Shown: positions 50,994 through 59,030 of the stretch, piece after piece
Layout of the letters: every line of letters begins with the position of its first letter
Numbering within the stretch: position 1 is the stretch's first letter
Assembly: GCF_002950575.1 (NCBI RefSeq)
Contig: NZ_CP026923.1
Span: forward strand, 372,001 to 436,000
DNA length: 64,000 nucleotides
Origin: Pontimonas salivibrio
GTDB taxonomy: Bacteria > Actinomycetota > Actinomycetes > Actinomycetales > Microbacteriaceae
Direction of reading: 5' to 3'
Translations under genes and position numbers: made by a program
The notes under the pieces: model-generated
What the model saw: the letters and a program-made list of their open reading frames with translations, nothing else
What the model was told of the DNA's origin: nothing
Database searches by the model: none

Positions 50994-52275
50994 CTTAGGT
51001 GACAGATGAGTCGCGCCTTGGGTGACGTTTTTATTCTGTGGGCCAGCGTCCTGGTGGTCTGAGTTGGTTTCGCCAGTAGCTTTTGTTTTCGTCGATTTGG
51101 TGTTGGCTCAGTAGCTCGCCGGTTTGTTCGTTGGTGATGGTGACGCTGGTTTTGTCGACGAGTATGAGCACTGGGGTGTGGCGGTGTGTGCGGCCGACGC
51201 CGAGGTGGTGCATTTTGCCTGCCCGTCGGAGGGATACTTTTCCGTCTTTGTCGACGTGGTCGTGTCTGATTCGCCAGGCGTGGGTGATGGGTGGTTGGTC
51301 TGGTGTGGCTTTGATTCCTGATTCGTAGGCTTCGTGTGGTGTTTTGCCGCCGAGGGATCGGTGAGGTCGGGTGTGGTTGTAGTGGTGGCGCAACTGGTCG
51401 AGTTGCTGTTGAAGCTCTTGGAGGGTTTCTGGTCGTGGTTTGGCGCGCAGCCATTGTTTAAGGGTTTGGTGGAATCGTTCGATTTTGCCTTGGGTTTGGG
51501 GGTGGTTTTTGCGTCCGTTCTTTTGTCGTATTCCGTGCTTGGCGAGGAGGTATTCGAAGGCGTTTTTCCCGCCTGTGCTGCGCGAGGTGAATATTTGACC
51601 GTTGTCGGTGAGTGTTGAGTAAGGCGGTCCGAACGTGGAGATGAGTTTTGTGAAGTCATCGACCACGCGTTGGCCTGTGACGCTGTGGTGACAGGTGCTT
51701 GATAGGAGGAATCGGGAATGGTCATCGAGCCATCCGAGGATTTCGACGCGGGTGCCGTTTTGGAGATACCAGTGGACGACGTCGGATTGCCATGTTTCGT
51801 TAGGTTGAGCGGCTTCGAACCGGAGGGTTGCGCTCTTGGGTTTTTTCTGGGGTTGGGCGACGATGAGGCCGGCTTGGTGGAGGATGCGGCGGATTGTGGA
51901 GGTGGATGGTGCCGGCAGGCCCTCGCGTTGTAGATACCACTGGAGGCTGATTGGGCCGGCATCCAGGCCCATTTTGGTGAGTGATGTGCGCAGTTCAATT
52001 ATTTTTTCGCGCAGTGGTTCGGGTGTCTTGTGGGGTTGGGATTTCGCAATCGGAGGGCGGGGTTCGACCGGGTCGATACCGCCTGTGTTGTAACGCTCAA
52101 GAAGCCGATAAATGTGGGTGCGGCTGTAGCCGTGAACGGCGGCTGCCTCGGTGACAGACAGCCCCTGGTGGACGATGGACAAGATGACAACTTTGGCTTT
52201 CGACATGGCGCCAGAGTGTCACCAATGGCGCGACTCATCAGTGTCACTGGGGCCCCGACTCATGTGTCACCTAAG
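50994..52275. mobile_element. IS481-family insertion sequence
   Basis: Terminal inverted repeats CTTAGGTGACAGATGAGTCG (50994-51013) and its near-complement at 52256-52275 (19 of 20 match) bracket one transposase gene. Each end holds more than one copy of a 19-base GAGTCG-N8-GTGAC motif. 14-15 unique bases separate the repeats from the outer 16-bp tRNA-derived direct repeats. Confidence 0.8.
51031..52206 (-). CDS. IS481-family transposase
   Basis: A 391-residue transposase: N-terminal helix-turn-helix ('LSVTEAAAVHGYSRTHIYRLLERYN') and an RNase-H-fold core with the DDE triad at 'WQSDVVHWYL', 'LTDNGQIF' and 'KIERFHQTLKQWL'. Full length and intact, so the element may be active. GC-poor stretches and a downstream Thr-rich composition resemble other IS481 transposases. 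Confidence 0.95.
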   Translation of the reverse strand: MSKAKVVILSIVHQGLSVTEAAAVHGYSRTHIYRLLERYNTGGIDPVEPRPPIAKSQPHKTPEPLREKIIELRTSLTKMGLDAGPISLQWYLQREGLPAPSTSTIRRILHQAGLIVAQPQKKPKSATLRFEAAQPNETWQSDVVHWYLQNGTRVEILGWLDDHSRFLLSSTCHHSVTGQRVVDDFTKLISTFGPPYSTLTDNGQIFTSRSTGGKNAFEYLLAKHGIRQKNGRKNHPQTQGKIERFHQTLKQWLRAKPRPETLQELQQQLDQLRHHYNHTRPHRSLGGKTPHEAYESGIKATPDQPPITHAWRIRHDHVDKDGKVSLRRAGKMHHLGVGRTHRHTPVLILVDKTSVTITNEQTGELLSQHQIDENKSYWRNQLRPPGRWPTE

Positions 52276-52290
52276 CGGTGAACCCGGACA

Positions 52291-52306
52291 CCCTCAGGTC
52301 CACGTT
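52291..52306 (+). repeat. Direct repeat, right copy (attR-like)
   Basis: CCCTCAGGTCCACGTT, identical to 50964-50979 but without the rest of the tRNA. This arrangement is left by site-specific integration at a tRNA 3' end or by an unusually long target duplication. Confidence 0.85.
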
Positions 52307-52369
52307 CCGCGCAAGCGGCGTGAATAGTTCTAGCCAACCGTTTTGTCCTCTATGAGTGTGGTCTCACCA

Positions 52370-53284
52370 CTACAGAATTGCGAGACCGGTCTCCCGCGCG
52401 GACAGTGCCCACAGTTTGGCGATCTGTGATTGTGCGAAGGGTCGCAGGAACGGCCGAATGATGGGGTCACCCGTGTTGACCTTTCGTGGCGCATAGAACT
52501 GACCGCTTTGAGCGTCGGGGTCTACTGCGGCCCGCAGTTGAGGCAGTGCTCCGTCAGCGGCGGTCATGCCTCTTGTGGCGGCTAAGCGTTTGAAGAACTC
52601 CCCGGATGCTCCCGCGCCGCCTTCGGCGGCGGTGCGCACTTGGAGGTCGGTGTGGGCGAGGCCGGGGTGGGCCAACATGCTCATGATTGACATACCTGCC
52701 GCTTGGGCTTTTTTGTGAAGGCCTAGAGCGAAGTAGTAGTTGGCAAGTTTTGAGTGCCCATAGGCGCCCCACGGCGAATACTTGCCCCGCAGGTGGGGGT
52801 TTGTGTGGTTGATGCCGCTGGCAAAGTGGTGGGCGGTACTTGTGGTGGTAACGACTCGTGCACCTGGTGTCTGGGTCAACAGCGGCATCAACTGGGCGGT
52901 CAGCGCCCAGTGCCCGAGGTGGTTTACTCCAAACTGTGATTCGAACCCATCTTCGGTGGTCGATTCAGGTAGCGCCATGATTCCGGCGTTGTTCATCAGA
53001 ATGTTCAGCGCGCTATGGGTGGAGGTCACGGTGTGGGCTGCGGTAGCGATTGAGGCGAGTGAGGCGAGGTCGAGGGGAAGTACTTCGATGGAGGCATCCG
53101 GATGCTGGGAGGTGATGGTGTCCCGCGCCTGCGCGCCTTTGTCGGGGTCACGTGAGCCCAAGATGACGTGTGCTCCTTTGGCGGAGAGTGCGAGTGCGCT
53201 GTGGTAGCCCAGTCCGCCGTTTCCCCCTGTGATGAGTGCCACAGTGTTGTGAAGCGGGGGGATGGATTCGGTGGTGAATGTCAT
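52370..53284 (-). CDS. Short-chain dehydrogenase/reductase
   Basis: An approximately 304-residue SDR: 'ALITGGNGGLGYHSALALSAKG' (NAD(P) site), 'LNILMNNAGIM', and 'YGHSKLANYYFALGLHKK' with the YxxxK catalytic pair. It is of the WWOX/retinol-dehydrogenase-like branch. The ATG at 53284 is chosen; the longer frame upstream is unsupported. It is preceded by a palindromic operator and an ArsR-type regulator on the same strand. Confidence 0.9.
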   Translation of the reverse strand: MTFTTESIPPLHNTVALITGGNGGLGYHSALALSAKGAHVILGSRDPDKGAQARDTITSQHPDASIEVLPLDLASLASIATAAHTVTSTHSALNILMNNAGIMALPESTTEDGFESQFGVNHLGHWALTAQLMPLLTQTPGARVVTTTSTAHHFASGINHTNPHLRGKYSPWGAYGHSKLANYYFALGLHKKAQAAGMSIMSMLAHPGLAHTDLQVRTAAEGGAGASGEFFKRLAATRGMTAADGALPQLRAAVDPDAQSGQFYAPRKVNTGDPIIRPFLRPFAQSQIAKLWALSARETGLAIL

Positions 53285-53338
53285 TGAGGGGCCCTTTGGG
53301 TGAGGTCGTCTTACATCACGGTGATGACCAGACAACAG

Positions 53339-53362
53339 GTTGATGCGTTTCAACGTATCAAC
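53339..53362. promoter_or_regulatory. Palindromic operator between arsR-like and SDR genes
   Basis: GTTGATGCGTTT then CAACGTATCAAC: arms GTTGATnCGTT and AACGnATCAAC form a near-perfect 24-bp dyad. It sits upstream of the SDR start and downstream of the arsR-like stop, so it likely controls the SDR gene. Confidence 0.6.
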
Positions 53363-53402
53363 GGATAGGGAGGGTGTCAACAGCCCCCGCCTACGGGGCC
53401 GC

Positions 53403-53696
53403 TTACGCCTTCAAGACCTTCTTCATGAAAGGCAGGAGCTTGGCGGAAGCATCCGCCCACTGGGCGGTGTAAAAGTTCTCCCGAGACTTACTTTCCACGC
53501 TGACCAACCCCGCTGACTTCAGCACCTTGAGGTGGTGTGACACGGAGGGTCTCGACAGGTCCATATTCCGAGTGATTTCCGTGACGTTCAAAGGGCCCTC
53601 GGTGGCGAGCAGAATGAGGATGTCCTGTCGCTGATGGTCGCCCAGCGCCAAAAAGATCTCGGAGCAATCGCGGGCTATTGCCCGCACCTCGTCCAT
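53403..53696 (-). CDS. ArsR-family winged-helix regulator
   Basis: A ~97-residue regulator. 'DHQRQDILILLATEGPLNVTEITRNMDLSRPSVSHHLKVLKSAGLVSVESKSRENFYTA' is a typical ArsR winged helix. There is no CXC metal site, so it likely senses something other than arsenite. The ATG at 53696 has GGGGA in front; in-frame ATG/GTG codons at 53705 and 53711 are alternatives. Probably controls the SDR gene through the adjacent palindrome. Confidence 0.85.
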   Translation of the reverse strand: MDEVRAIARDCSEIFLALGDHQRQDILILLATEGPLNVTEITRNMDLSRPSVSHHLKVLKSAGLVSVESKSRENFYTAQWADASAKLLPFMKKVLKA

Positions 53697-53748
53697 GTTC
53701 CCCATAGGCACAGGCTAGCAATCGACGATGTCCTAGTGAACGCCACCA

Positions 53749-54147
53749 CTATTGAGTGGCGTCATAAATAAAGGGCATGCCGAGTGAGAGCAGTGTGTGA
53801 TCTGCGGTTTCGAAGTTCAATTTGTGGGCTGCTGCTTGCCCGACCAGCATTCGATCAAATGGGTCGTGCCGGGCCAGTCCCCCAAATCGACTCATCTCTT
53901 GAGCACTGGCCGAATCAAGGGTGAGCTCAACAAATCCGGCCAGCTGGAGGTGCGGAACAAGGTCGCCCATATCGGGCAGCGTGCCCCGCTGTGATTTAAT
54001 GGCAATTTCTACAATCGACACTGCAGAGAAAAACACGGGTCGCTCAGAGTTCACAACCCCAATCAGACGCTGGCTGACCTTTCGTGCCCCGTTTAGCGAC
54101 CACAACAGAACATGGGTGTCGAGCAACACTCCGGGTTGTGGCGTCAC
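53749..54147 (-). CDS. vapC: VapC-like PIN-domain toxin
   Basis: A 132-residue PIN RNase: 'LLDTHVLLWSL' has the first acidic residue, 'VSIVEIAIKSQRG' the second, 'DPFDRMLVGQAAAHKLNFETADHTL' the remaining Asp residues. The start is taken as the GTG at 54147, which overlaps the antitoxin stop (GTGA). Toxin of the VapBC pair. Confidence 0.88.
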   Translation of the reverse strand: MTPQPGVLLDTHVLLWSLNGARKVSQRLIGVVNSERPVFFSAVSIVEIAIKSQRGTLPDMGDLVPHLQLAGFVELTLDSASAQEMSRFGGLARHDPFDRMLVGQAAAHKLNFETADHTLLSLGMPFIYDATQ

Positions 54148-54398
54148 AGGTTTTCGCCCCGCAGCTTCCACACGTCTTCCATGTCACGATCTGAGCGTTC
54201 CCAGGCGTCAAGAGAAATGTACGGAACTATGTCTTTCAGACTGCCGAACCTGTCCGGGTGAGCCGGCTCTGCGTAGGAGACAATTTTCGCCACGGGCGTG
54301 CCTGCCCGCGCGATAATCACCTCTTCGCCGTTCTCGACAGAGGCAATGAGACTTGACAGTCTCGATTTCGCGTCATGCATGTTTACCATTTGCGTCAT
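54144..54398 (-). CDS. vapB: VapB/Phd-like antitoxin
   Basis: An 84-residue Phd/YefM-type antitoxin: 'MVNMHDAKSRLSSLIASVENGEEVIIARAGTPVAKIV' is the DNA-binding half, and the rest binds the toxin. It precedes the toxin and overlaps it by four bases. A palindrome 16 bases before its start is the likely autoregulation site. Confidence 0.88.
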   Translation of the reverse strand: MTQMVNMHDAKSRLSSLIASVENGEEVIIARAGTPVAKIVSYAEPAHPDRFGSLKDIVPYISLDAWERSDRDMEDVWKLRGENL

Positions 54399-54413
54399 GC
54401 ACCACAGCGTACA

Positions 54414-54430
54414 TTAGCTAACCTAGCTAA
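54414..54430. promoter_or_regulatory. Palindromic operator of the vapBC operon
   Basis: TTAGCTA-ACC-TAGCTAA, a perfect dyad with a 3-base centre, 16 bases upstream of the antitoxin start. The expected target of the antitoxin's DNA-binding domain. Confidence 0.6.
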
Positions 54431-54598
54431 TACTAGGCGAATGTTGGCTTTCCGCTGTGGTGTGGCACTGCATTCGTGTGCGTCTATGGGGCAGTGATCA
54501 GTCATGGGCCCGAGGGTAGCGGCCCAGCACCGATTGGGCTTTGTGTATTCCACAGCCCCACACCAACGCTCTGGCACCCCAAGTAGTGAGCGATAATC

Positions 54599-55366
54599 GT
54601 GTCTATGGAATCGCTCGAGGCGAAGACCCTCTGGGTTCGACTCGACGACGGTGATTTTTTCGATGTGGTGGTCACTGGCTGGCCGGAGGGTGTGGAGGGC
54701 AATCAAGCCCCTTCGGTCTGTGGTGATTACTGGCCACCGTTTGGCGGTGAAGTGGTCGACGCTCCTGGAGGGGAATCCTCCAGGGGTTTCTCGGTGGACC
54801 TTGACTCCGTGTCGTCCCTGTTGCGCTTCGAATCTGATTTTGGTCTCTATGTGGCAGAAAAACTTGATGGGTATGTGGCCATCCACTCGGCGTTGATGGT
54901 GTTGGGCGATCACGTGGTCATCGTGCCGGGGAGGTCCCACGCTGGAAAATCCTCCCTCACTCACGCGGCACTGGGTGCCGGGCACCGGATCTTGAGTGAC
55001 GAATACACCCTGGTCGATGTGAATTCTGGTCGGGTGCGAGGTTGGCCTCGACCGATTAGACGCCGAGAGCCAGATGGCAGCATTACCAGGGTCCCCATAG
55101 AGCGTGATGATGCTCTGTATGCCCCGACCCATGTGGTTGACGTCCGCTATAGCTCGGACGCCGAAGAGGTGTTGGCCCTGAACCCTTTAGAGCCAGGGGA
55201 TGTGGCCTTCAGTCTGTTAGAAAACACCCTGTGTGCGCAGTCGAGACCAGAAGAGTCCTTGCGCGCCATTGCGGCCGTGTCGCGTCAGGTCAAAGGTTTA
55301 CAGGGCACACGCGGTGAAGCGGTAGAAGCCCTCGCTGCCCTCCAGGAGCTCCTGGGCCAGTCTTAG
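54599..55366 (+). CDS. HprK-like P-loop kinase
   Basis: A 255-residue protein with a Walker A loop GRSHAGKSSL (Lys117) and 'HRILSDEYTLVD' downstream, resembling the C-terminal domain of HPr kinase/phosphorylase and of kinase-like proteins found with PF14907 nucleotidyltransferases. No HPr target is evident. GTG at 54599 or ATG at 54605 is the start. The nucleotidyltransferase partner lies at 56.9-58.0 kb on the opposite strand, separated by a DUF4143 ATPase gene. Confidence 0.65.
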   Translation: MSMESLEAKTLWVRLDDGDFFDVVVTGWPEGVEGNQAPSVCGDYWPPFGGEVVDAPGGESSRGFSVDLDSVSSLLRFESDFGLYVAEKLDGYVAIHSALMVLGDHVVIVPGRSHAGKSSLTHAALGAGHRILSDEYTLVDVNSGRVRGWPRPIRRREPDGSITRVPIERDDALYAPTHVVDVRYSSDAEEVLALNPLEPGDVAFSLLENTLCAQSRPEESLRAIAAVSRQVKGLQGTRGEAVEALAALQELLGQS

Positions 55367-55486
55367 GCGCCACGAAATAGTTAGCACTGGGTATTTGCAC
55401 TGGGTATTAGGTCTGGGTCAGGGACACATCACGGAGTGGACTGAAGTCGCCCCTAGCGTTGCCGTGACACGCGGCCCGTGCTCTGC

Positions 55487-55578
55487 ATAGATGTGCAATA
55501 GAAATCCGCGCAAATGTCTAATCGAAACCTGTGTAAATGTATAATAGAAAGGCGCGCAGATGTATAATAGGGCGAAGG
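55487..55578 (+). repeat. Four 23-nt direct repeats before the DUF4143 ATPase gene
   Basis: Four back-to-back 23-base units with core ATGTATAATAGAAA (copies 55487-55509, 55510-55532, 55533-55555, 55556-55578). The last two contain perfect TATAAT, and TATAAT at 55563 may be the -10 of the gene, 21 bases before its ATG. The 23-bp period is about two helical turns, so a protein could bind all copies on one face. Confidence 0.85.
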
Positions 55579-55589
55579 GCGGTGAGAGT

Positions 55590-56885
55590 ATGGCGCAGGG
55601 GTACCAGCGACGCATCGTCGATGACACACTCGATCAGTTACTGGCCGGCCTACCCGCCATCGCCATCGAGGGAGCCAAAGCCGTGGGAAAAACGGCCACA
55701 GCAAGCCGTCGAGCACACACGACCCTCTCCCTCGACGACCCCCAAACTTTTGACGTGATTAGTGCTAACCCCAATGCAATTGCCGAATTGACGCCTCCGG
55801 TTTTCCTCGACGAATGGCAATTGGTTCCCGACCTGTGGAATCGGGTGCGCCACCTTGTCGACGAAGACCCCCGGGCACGCGGACGTTTTCTCCTGGCCGG
55901 TTCCTCAGGAGTGCAACCCACTGTGCGCATCCACAGTGGTGCGGGGCGCATTGTGCGCCTGGTCATGCGCCCACTGTCGCTGGCTGAGCGCGGACTGGAA
56001 ACCCCAACCGTGTCCCTCCGAGCACTTTTTGACAGCCCACACACCAACGACGAGGTGCACGCCATCGACGGGGAGACACACCTTTCGCTCGGAGACTACG
56101 TCGACGAAATCCTCCGCTCCGGCTTCCCCGGAATACGCGAACTCGATGACCAGGTGCGTACTCGAGCAATCGACAGCTACCTGGAGCGCGTCGTGGAGGG
56201 TGACCTCGAACAGATGGGGGTCAGTATTCGACGGCCTGGTGCACTCATGGCGTGGCTACGTGCCTACGCGGCCGCCACATCTGGAACAGCGGACTACGCC
56301 AAAATTCTTAATGCGGCCACACCGGGTGAAGGAAACAAGCCCACCAGGCACACAGTGGATTCCTACCGTGAACACCTCACCAGGGTGTTCCTCCTGGATC
56401 CGCTTCCCGCTTGGCAGCCAAGCTTCGCCCCGCTAAAGCGCCTCACCCTCGCCAGCAAGCACCACCTGGTCGACCCGGCCCTCGCTGCCCGTTTAGTGGG
56501 AGTAGCCCGAGGTGGGCTGCTGGTCGGGCAGGGCGAGCGGGTAGCAAGCGATACGGGGTCGTGGTTAGGTGCGCTTTTTGAATGCTTGGCGACCCAGTCG
56601 GTTCGGGTCTACGCCGAGGCGCACGGCGCCCAGACGGGACACCTGCGCACCAGCGGTGGCGAGCGAGAAATTGACCTGATTGTCGAAGACGACCAGCGTC
56701 GCATTGTGGGGATTGAAGTGAAACTGGCCGACACGGTGAACGATGGTGACGTCCGCCACCTGCAGTGGTTAAAAGATCAACTGGGTGAACGGATGGTCGA
56801 CATGGTGGTGGTGAACACCGGTCGCTTCGCGTATCGCCGCCCGGATGGCGTGGCGGTGGTGCCCCTGGCCCTACTGGGTCCGTAA
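55590..56885 (+). CDS. AAA ATPase with DUF4143 domain
   Basis: A 431-residue protein: N-terminal AAA_14 ATPase ('AIEGAKAVGKTATA' Walker A, 'PVFLDEWQLVPD' Walker B) and C-terminal DUF4143 with 'SGGEREIDLIVEDDQRRIVGIEVK', which resembles a restriction-endonuclease fold (D..EVK). Function is unknown; the family is patchily distributed and mobile. The ATG at 55590 follows AAGGGCGG; an ATG at 55560 lies inside the repeat array. It sits inside an HprK-like/nucleotidyltransferase region. Confidence 0.85.
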   Translation: MAQGYQRRIVDDTLDQLLAGLPAIAIEGAKAVGKTATASRRAHTTLSLDDPQTFDVISANPNAIAELTPPVFLDEWQLVPDLWNRVRHLVDEDPRARGRFLLAGSSGVQPTVRIHSGAGRIVRLVMRPLSLAERGLETPTVSLRALFDSPHTNDEVHAIDGETHLSLGDYVDEILRSGFPGIRELDDQVRTRAIDSYLERVVEGDLEQMGVSIRRPGALMAWLRAYAAATSGTADYAKILNAATPGEGNKPTRHTVDSYREHLTRVFLLDPLPAWQPSFAPLKRLTLASKHHLVDPALAARLVGVARGGLLVGQGERVASDTGSWLGALFECLATQSVRVYAEAHGAQTGHLRTSGGEREIDLIVEDDQRRIVGIEVKLADTVNDGDVRHLQWLKDQLGERMVDMVVVNTGRFAYRRPDGVAVVPLALLGP

Positions 56886-56893
56886 GACTCTCA

Positions 56894-58009
56894 CTACGAC
56901 GCCCGGCCCTGGGCAATACGCACCAATTGCGAGCCGAAGGCTCGCGGCAGGCTCTGGTGTTGTCCCACCGCTGTGGCAGGGGGGAAGAACACTAAGCGTT
57001 TCGCCACCCACCGGGGCAGTGCCTCTATTGGGTGGTCGTAGGCGAGTTCTGCGAGGAACCTTTGCCACAGCAGGCCTGGATGCCGGGTGGCCTCCCGACA
57101 GGTCGGATCGCCCCCGCAGCGCTCCCACACCTTCCGCACCATCGGTAGTGGCTTGGGCAGGAGAGTGAGAAGTTCGGTGATTTCGTCATCAACAATGCCG
57201 GGAAAAAGCTCCCGGTGCAGGGTCAGCACGCCTGCGGTCAGTCGGCCAAGGGCTGGACTGAGTGGCGGCAGGCGTGACTGCAGGGCAAGCGGGATTAACC
57301 GGTGAATATCGACCATGGCGCGCAGTTGGGAAAAGCGGTCATAGTAGGCGTGGAAGCACGCCATGGCCAGTGCGTCCCCCGCTGCCGCGGTGGGAACCCC
57401 CACCCCACCGACATCCAAGGTTATGGAGCGCTGGAATAGTTCGCGCGGTGTGGCAAAAAGGTGCCGTGGGGGGCTAATGCGCCAGTGCACATCCACGCCT
57501 ACCGGTCGGCCGGTGTAGGCCACTTCACGATCAATCGTGGTGATGAACTTCCAACTGCCCCGGTGGCCCACAGGGGGCAGTTGCTGGGCGGGCCGGTATC
57601 CCCGATCTTTCAGTACCCAATCAACCCGGGGGATATCTTCTGGCTCCACCAGCACGTCCACATCACCCGCACCCCTGGAGGACACCCCACCCTGGAGGGC
57701 CCCCAACGCCGCGCCCTTATAGACCAGGTGGTCGATGTGGGCATCGGTAAGTGCACCGGAGAGTGACGCAGTCTGGGAGATGAGCAGGGAGGCAGCGACG
57801 AGGTGGGCCGCCACATCCTTTTCGAGAACCTCTGCCTGCTTCGGGGTAATGCCTAAAGTTTTTTTTGGCTCGAAGTATGACCAGCGAAATGCGGTGGTTA
57901 ATGGCTTGTTCGACGATCTGTTCGGTGGTCGTCCAGAGAGTCTCATCCGCCGCCAACGCGGCACCTGTCTCGTGGGCCAAAGCGACTCGCAGTCGTGGGA
58001 GCAGCTCAT
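56894..58009 (-). CDS. PF14907-type nucleotidyltransferase, probably frameshifted
   Basis: The protein from about residue 50 on matches the uncharacterised nucleotidyltransferase family: 'HIDHLVYKGAALGALQGGVSSRGAGDVDVLVEP' is the catalytic GD.D region, and 'VDVHWRI' follows. The plausible N-terminus ('ETGAALAADETLWTTTEQIVEQAINHRISLVILRAKK') lies in another frame. The two frames join at a run of eight A on the coding strand (57859-57866); one A less would fuse them. So it is an indel, phase variant or sequencing error. No good start codon is visible in the upstream frame. Confidence 0.55.
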   Translation of the reverse strand: MSCSHDCESLWPTRQVPRWRRMRLSGRPPNRSSNKPLTTAFRWSYFEPKKTLGITPKQAEVLEKDVAAHLVAASLLISQTASLSGALTDAHIDHLVYKGAALGALQGGVSSRGAGDVDVLVEPEDIPRVDWVLKDRGYRPAQQLPPVGHRGSWKFITTIDREVAYTGRPVGVDVHWRISPPRHLFATPRELFQRSITLDVGGVGVPTAAAGDALAMACFHAYYDRFSQLRAMVDIHRLIPLALQSRLPPLSPALGRLTAGVLTLHRELFPGIVDDEITELLTLLPKPLPMVRKVWERCGGDPTCREATRHPGLLWQRFLAELAYDHPIEALPRWVAKRLVFFPPATAVGQHQSLPRAFGSQLVRIAQGRAS

Positions 58010-58186
58010 CGCGTGAGAAAGTCAGAGGCTTCTCCTCGCATTTTTCACCGCACTTTCAGGCCATCTCCGAGCCTAAAGGAACCAACGGGAGAACCAAATT
58101 TTTCCGTGAACCCAGAGTGTAGGGGGACCGACGATTGTCGGCGCTCGGTTAAGCTGACCTTTCCTTTCATAGCTCCAGGAGTGATT

Positions 58187-58981
58187 GTGACTGAAGTCGT
58201 CGTTGTTGATTCACCTGATTCCGCGAGTGCGCTTGCCGCCGAACTGATCTTGTCGAAAGTGCGCACTAAACCAGCTCTTCGATTGGGGGTCGCCACCGGG
58301 GCAACCCCGGTGTCCCTGTACCGTCAGATGGCTGTGCTGGCGAAGCAGTTTGGAATTGATCTCGGTGAGCTTCAGGCGTACGCGCTTGACGAATATGTCG
58401 GGCTGGAACCGGGAAGCCCTCAAAGCTTCCGCCACTTCTTGGAGGAACACTTCATCGAAGTGCTCGGCTTGGATCCGAACTGTCTTGTTGTCCCTTCCGG
58501 GGATGTTGCGACGATCGCCACCGCAGGTGACCATTTTGAAAAAGCAATCCTGGATACCGGCGGCATTGATTGCCAAATCCTTGGCATCGGATCGAACGGG
58601 CACATTGGATTCAACGAGCCAGGTTCTTCTCTCGGGTCTCGGACGAGAGTAAAAACCCTGACGGAAAACACTCGGCGAGACAATGGGGCGTATTTCAGTC
58701 AGCCGGAGGATGTTCCTGTTCACTGCATTAGCCAAGGAATCGGGACTATTCTCGAAGCACGTTCTTTAGTAATGCTTGCCTTCGGCGACAAAAAGGCAGA
58801 GGCTGTGGCCTCAGCCGTAGAAGGGCCGATATCCGCCTCGTGTCCTGCTTCCGCTATTCAGTTACACCCTCACGCCACCGTGATCCTTGACGAGGGTGCA
58901 GCAAGTCGACTCGAACAGCTGCGGTATTACAAATTCGTGTGGGAGAACAAGCCGGATTGGCAAAGTTGGCGGTTGTCGTAG
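58187..58981 (+). CDS. nagB: Glucosamine-6-phosphate deaminase
   Basis: A 264-residue enzyme converting GlcN6P to fructose-6-phosphate and ammonia. 'LGVATGATPVSLYRQM', 'ALDEYVGLEPGSPQSFRHFLEEHF' with the catalytic Asp region, and 'LGIGSNGHIGFNEPGSS' with the active-site His/Glu are visible. The GTG at 58187 with AGGAG five bases upstream is preferred. Links GlcNAc/chitin breakdown to glycolysis, consistent with the ABC transporter and SIS gene downstream. Confidence 0.95.
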   Translation: MTEVVVVDSPDSASALAAELILSKVRTKPALRLGVATGATPVSLYRQMAVLAKQFGIDLGELQAYALDEYVGLEPGSPQSFRHFLEEHFIEVLGLDPNCLVVPSGDVATIATAGDHFEKAILDTGGIDCQILGIGSNGHIGFNEPGSSLGSRTRVKTLTENTRRDNGAYFSQPEDVPVHCISQGIGTILEARSLVMLAFGDKKAEAVASAVEGPISASCPASAIQLHPHATVILDEGAASRLEQLRYYKFVWENKPDWQSWRLS

Positions 58982-59030
58982 CGCCCTCCGGTTGTCAACA
59001 TTCACTCAGAGTACTCGTGAGGTAACAGAG

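Noticed and set aside
51083-52093. Several plus-strand ORFs of 60-94 residues across the IS481 transposase
   Set aside because: All lie antisense to the intact transposase and show no family match.
54395-55132. 245-residue minus-strand ORF opposite the HprK-like gene
   Set aside because: Low-quality composition, overlaps a gene with a clear Walker A motif.
55433-55486. Stretch before the 23-nt repeats as a further degenerate repeat copy
   Set aside because: No core match beyond chance; the array clearly starts at 55487.
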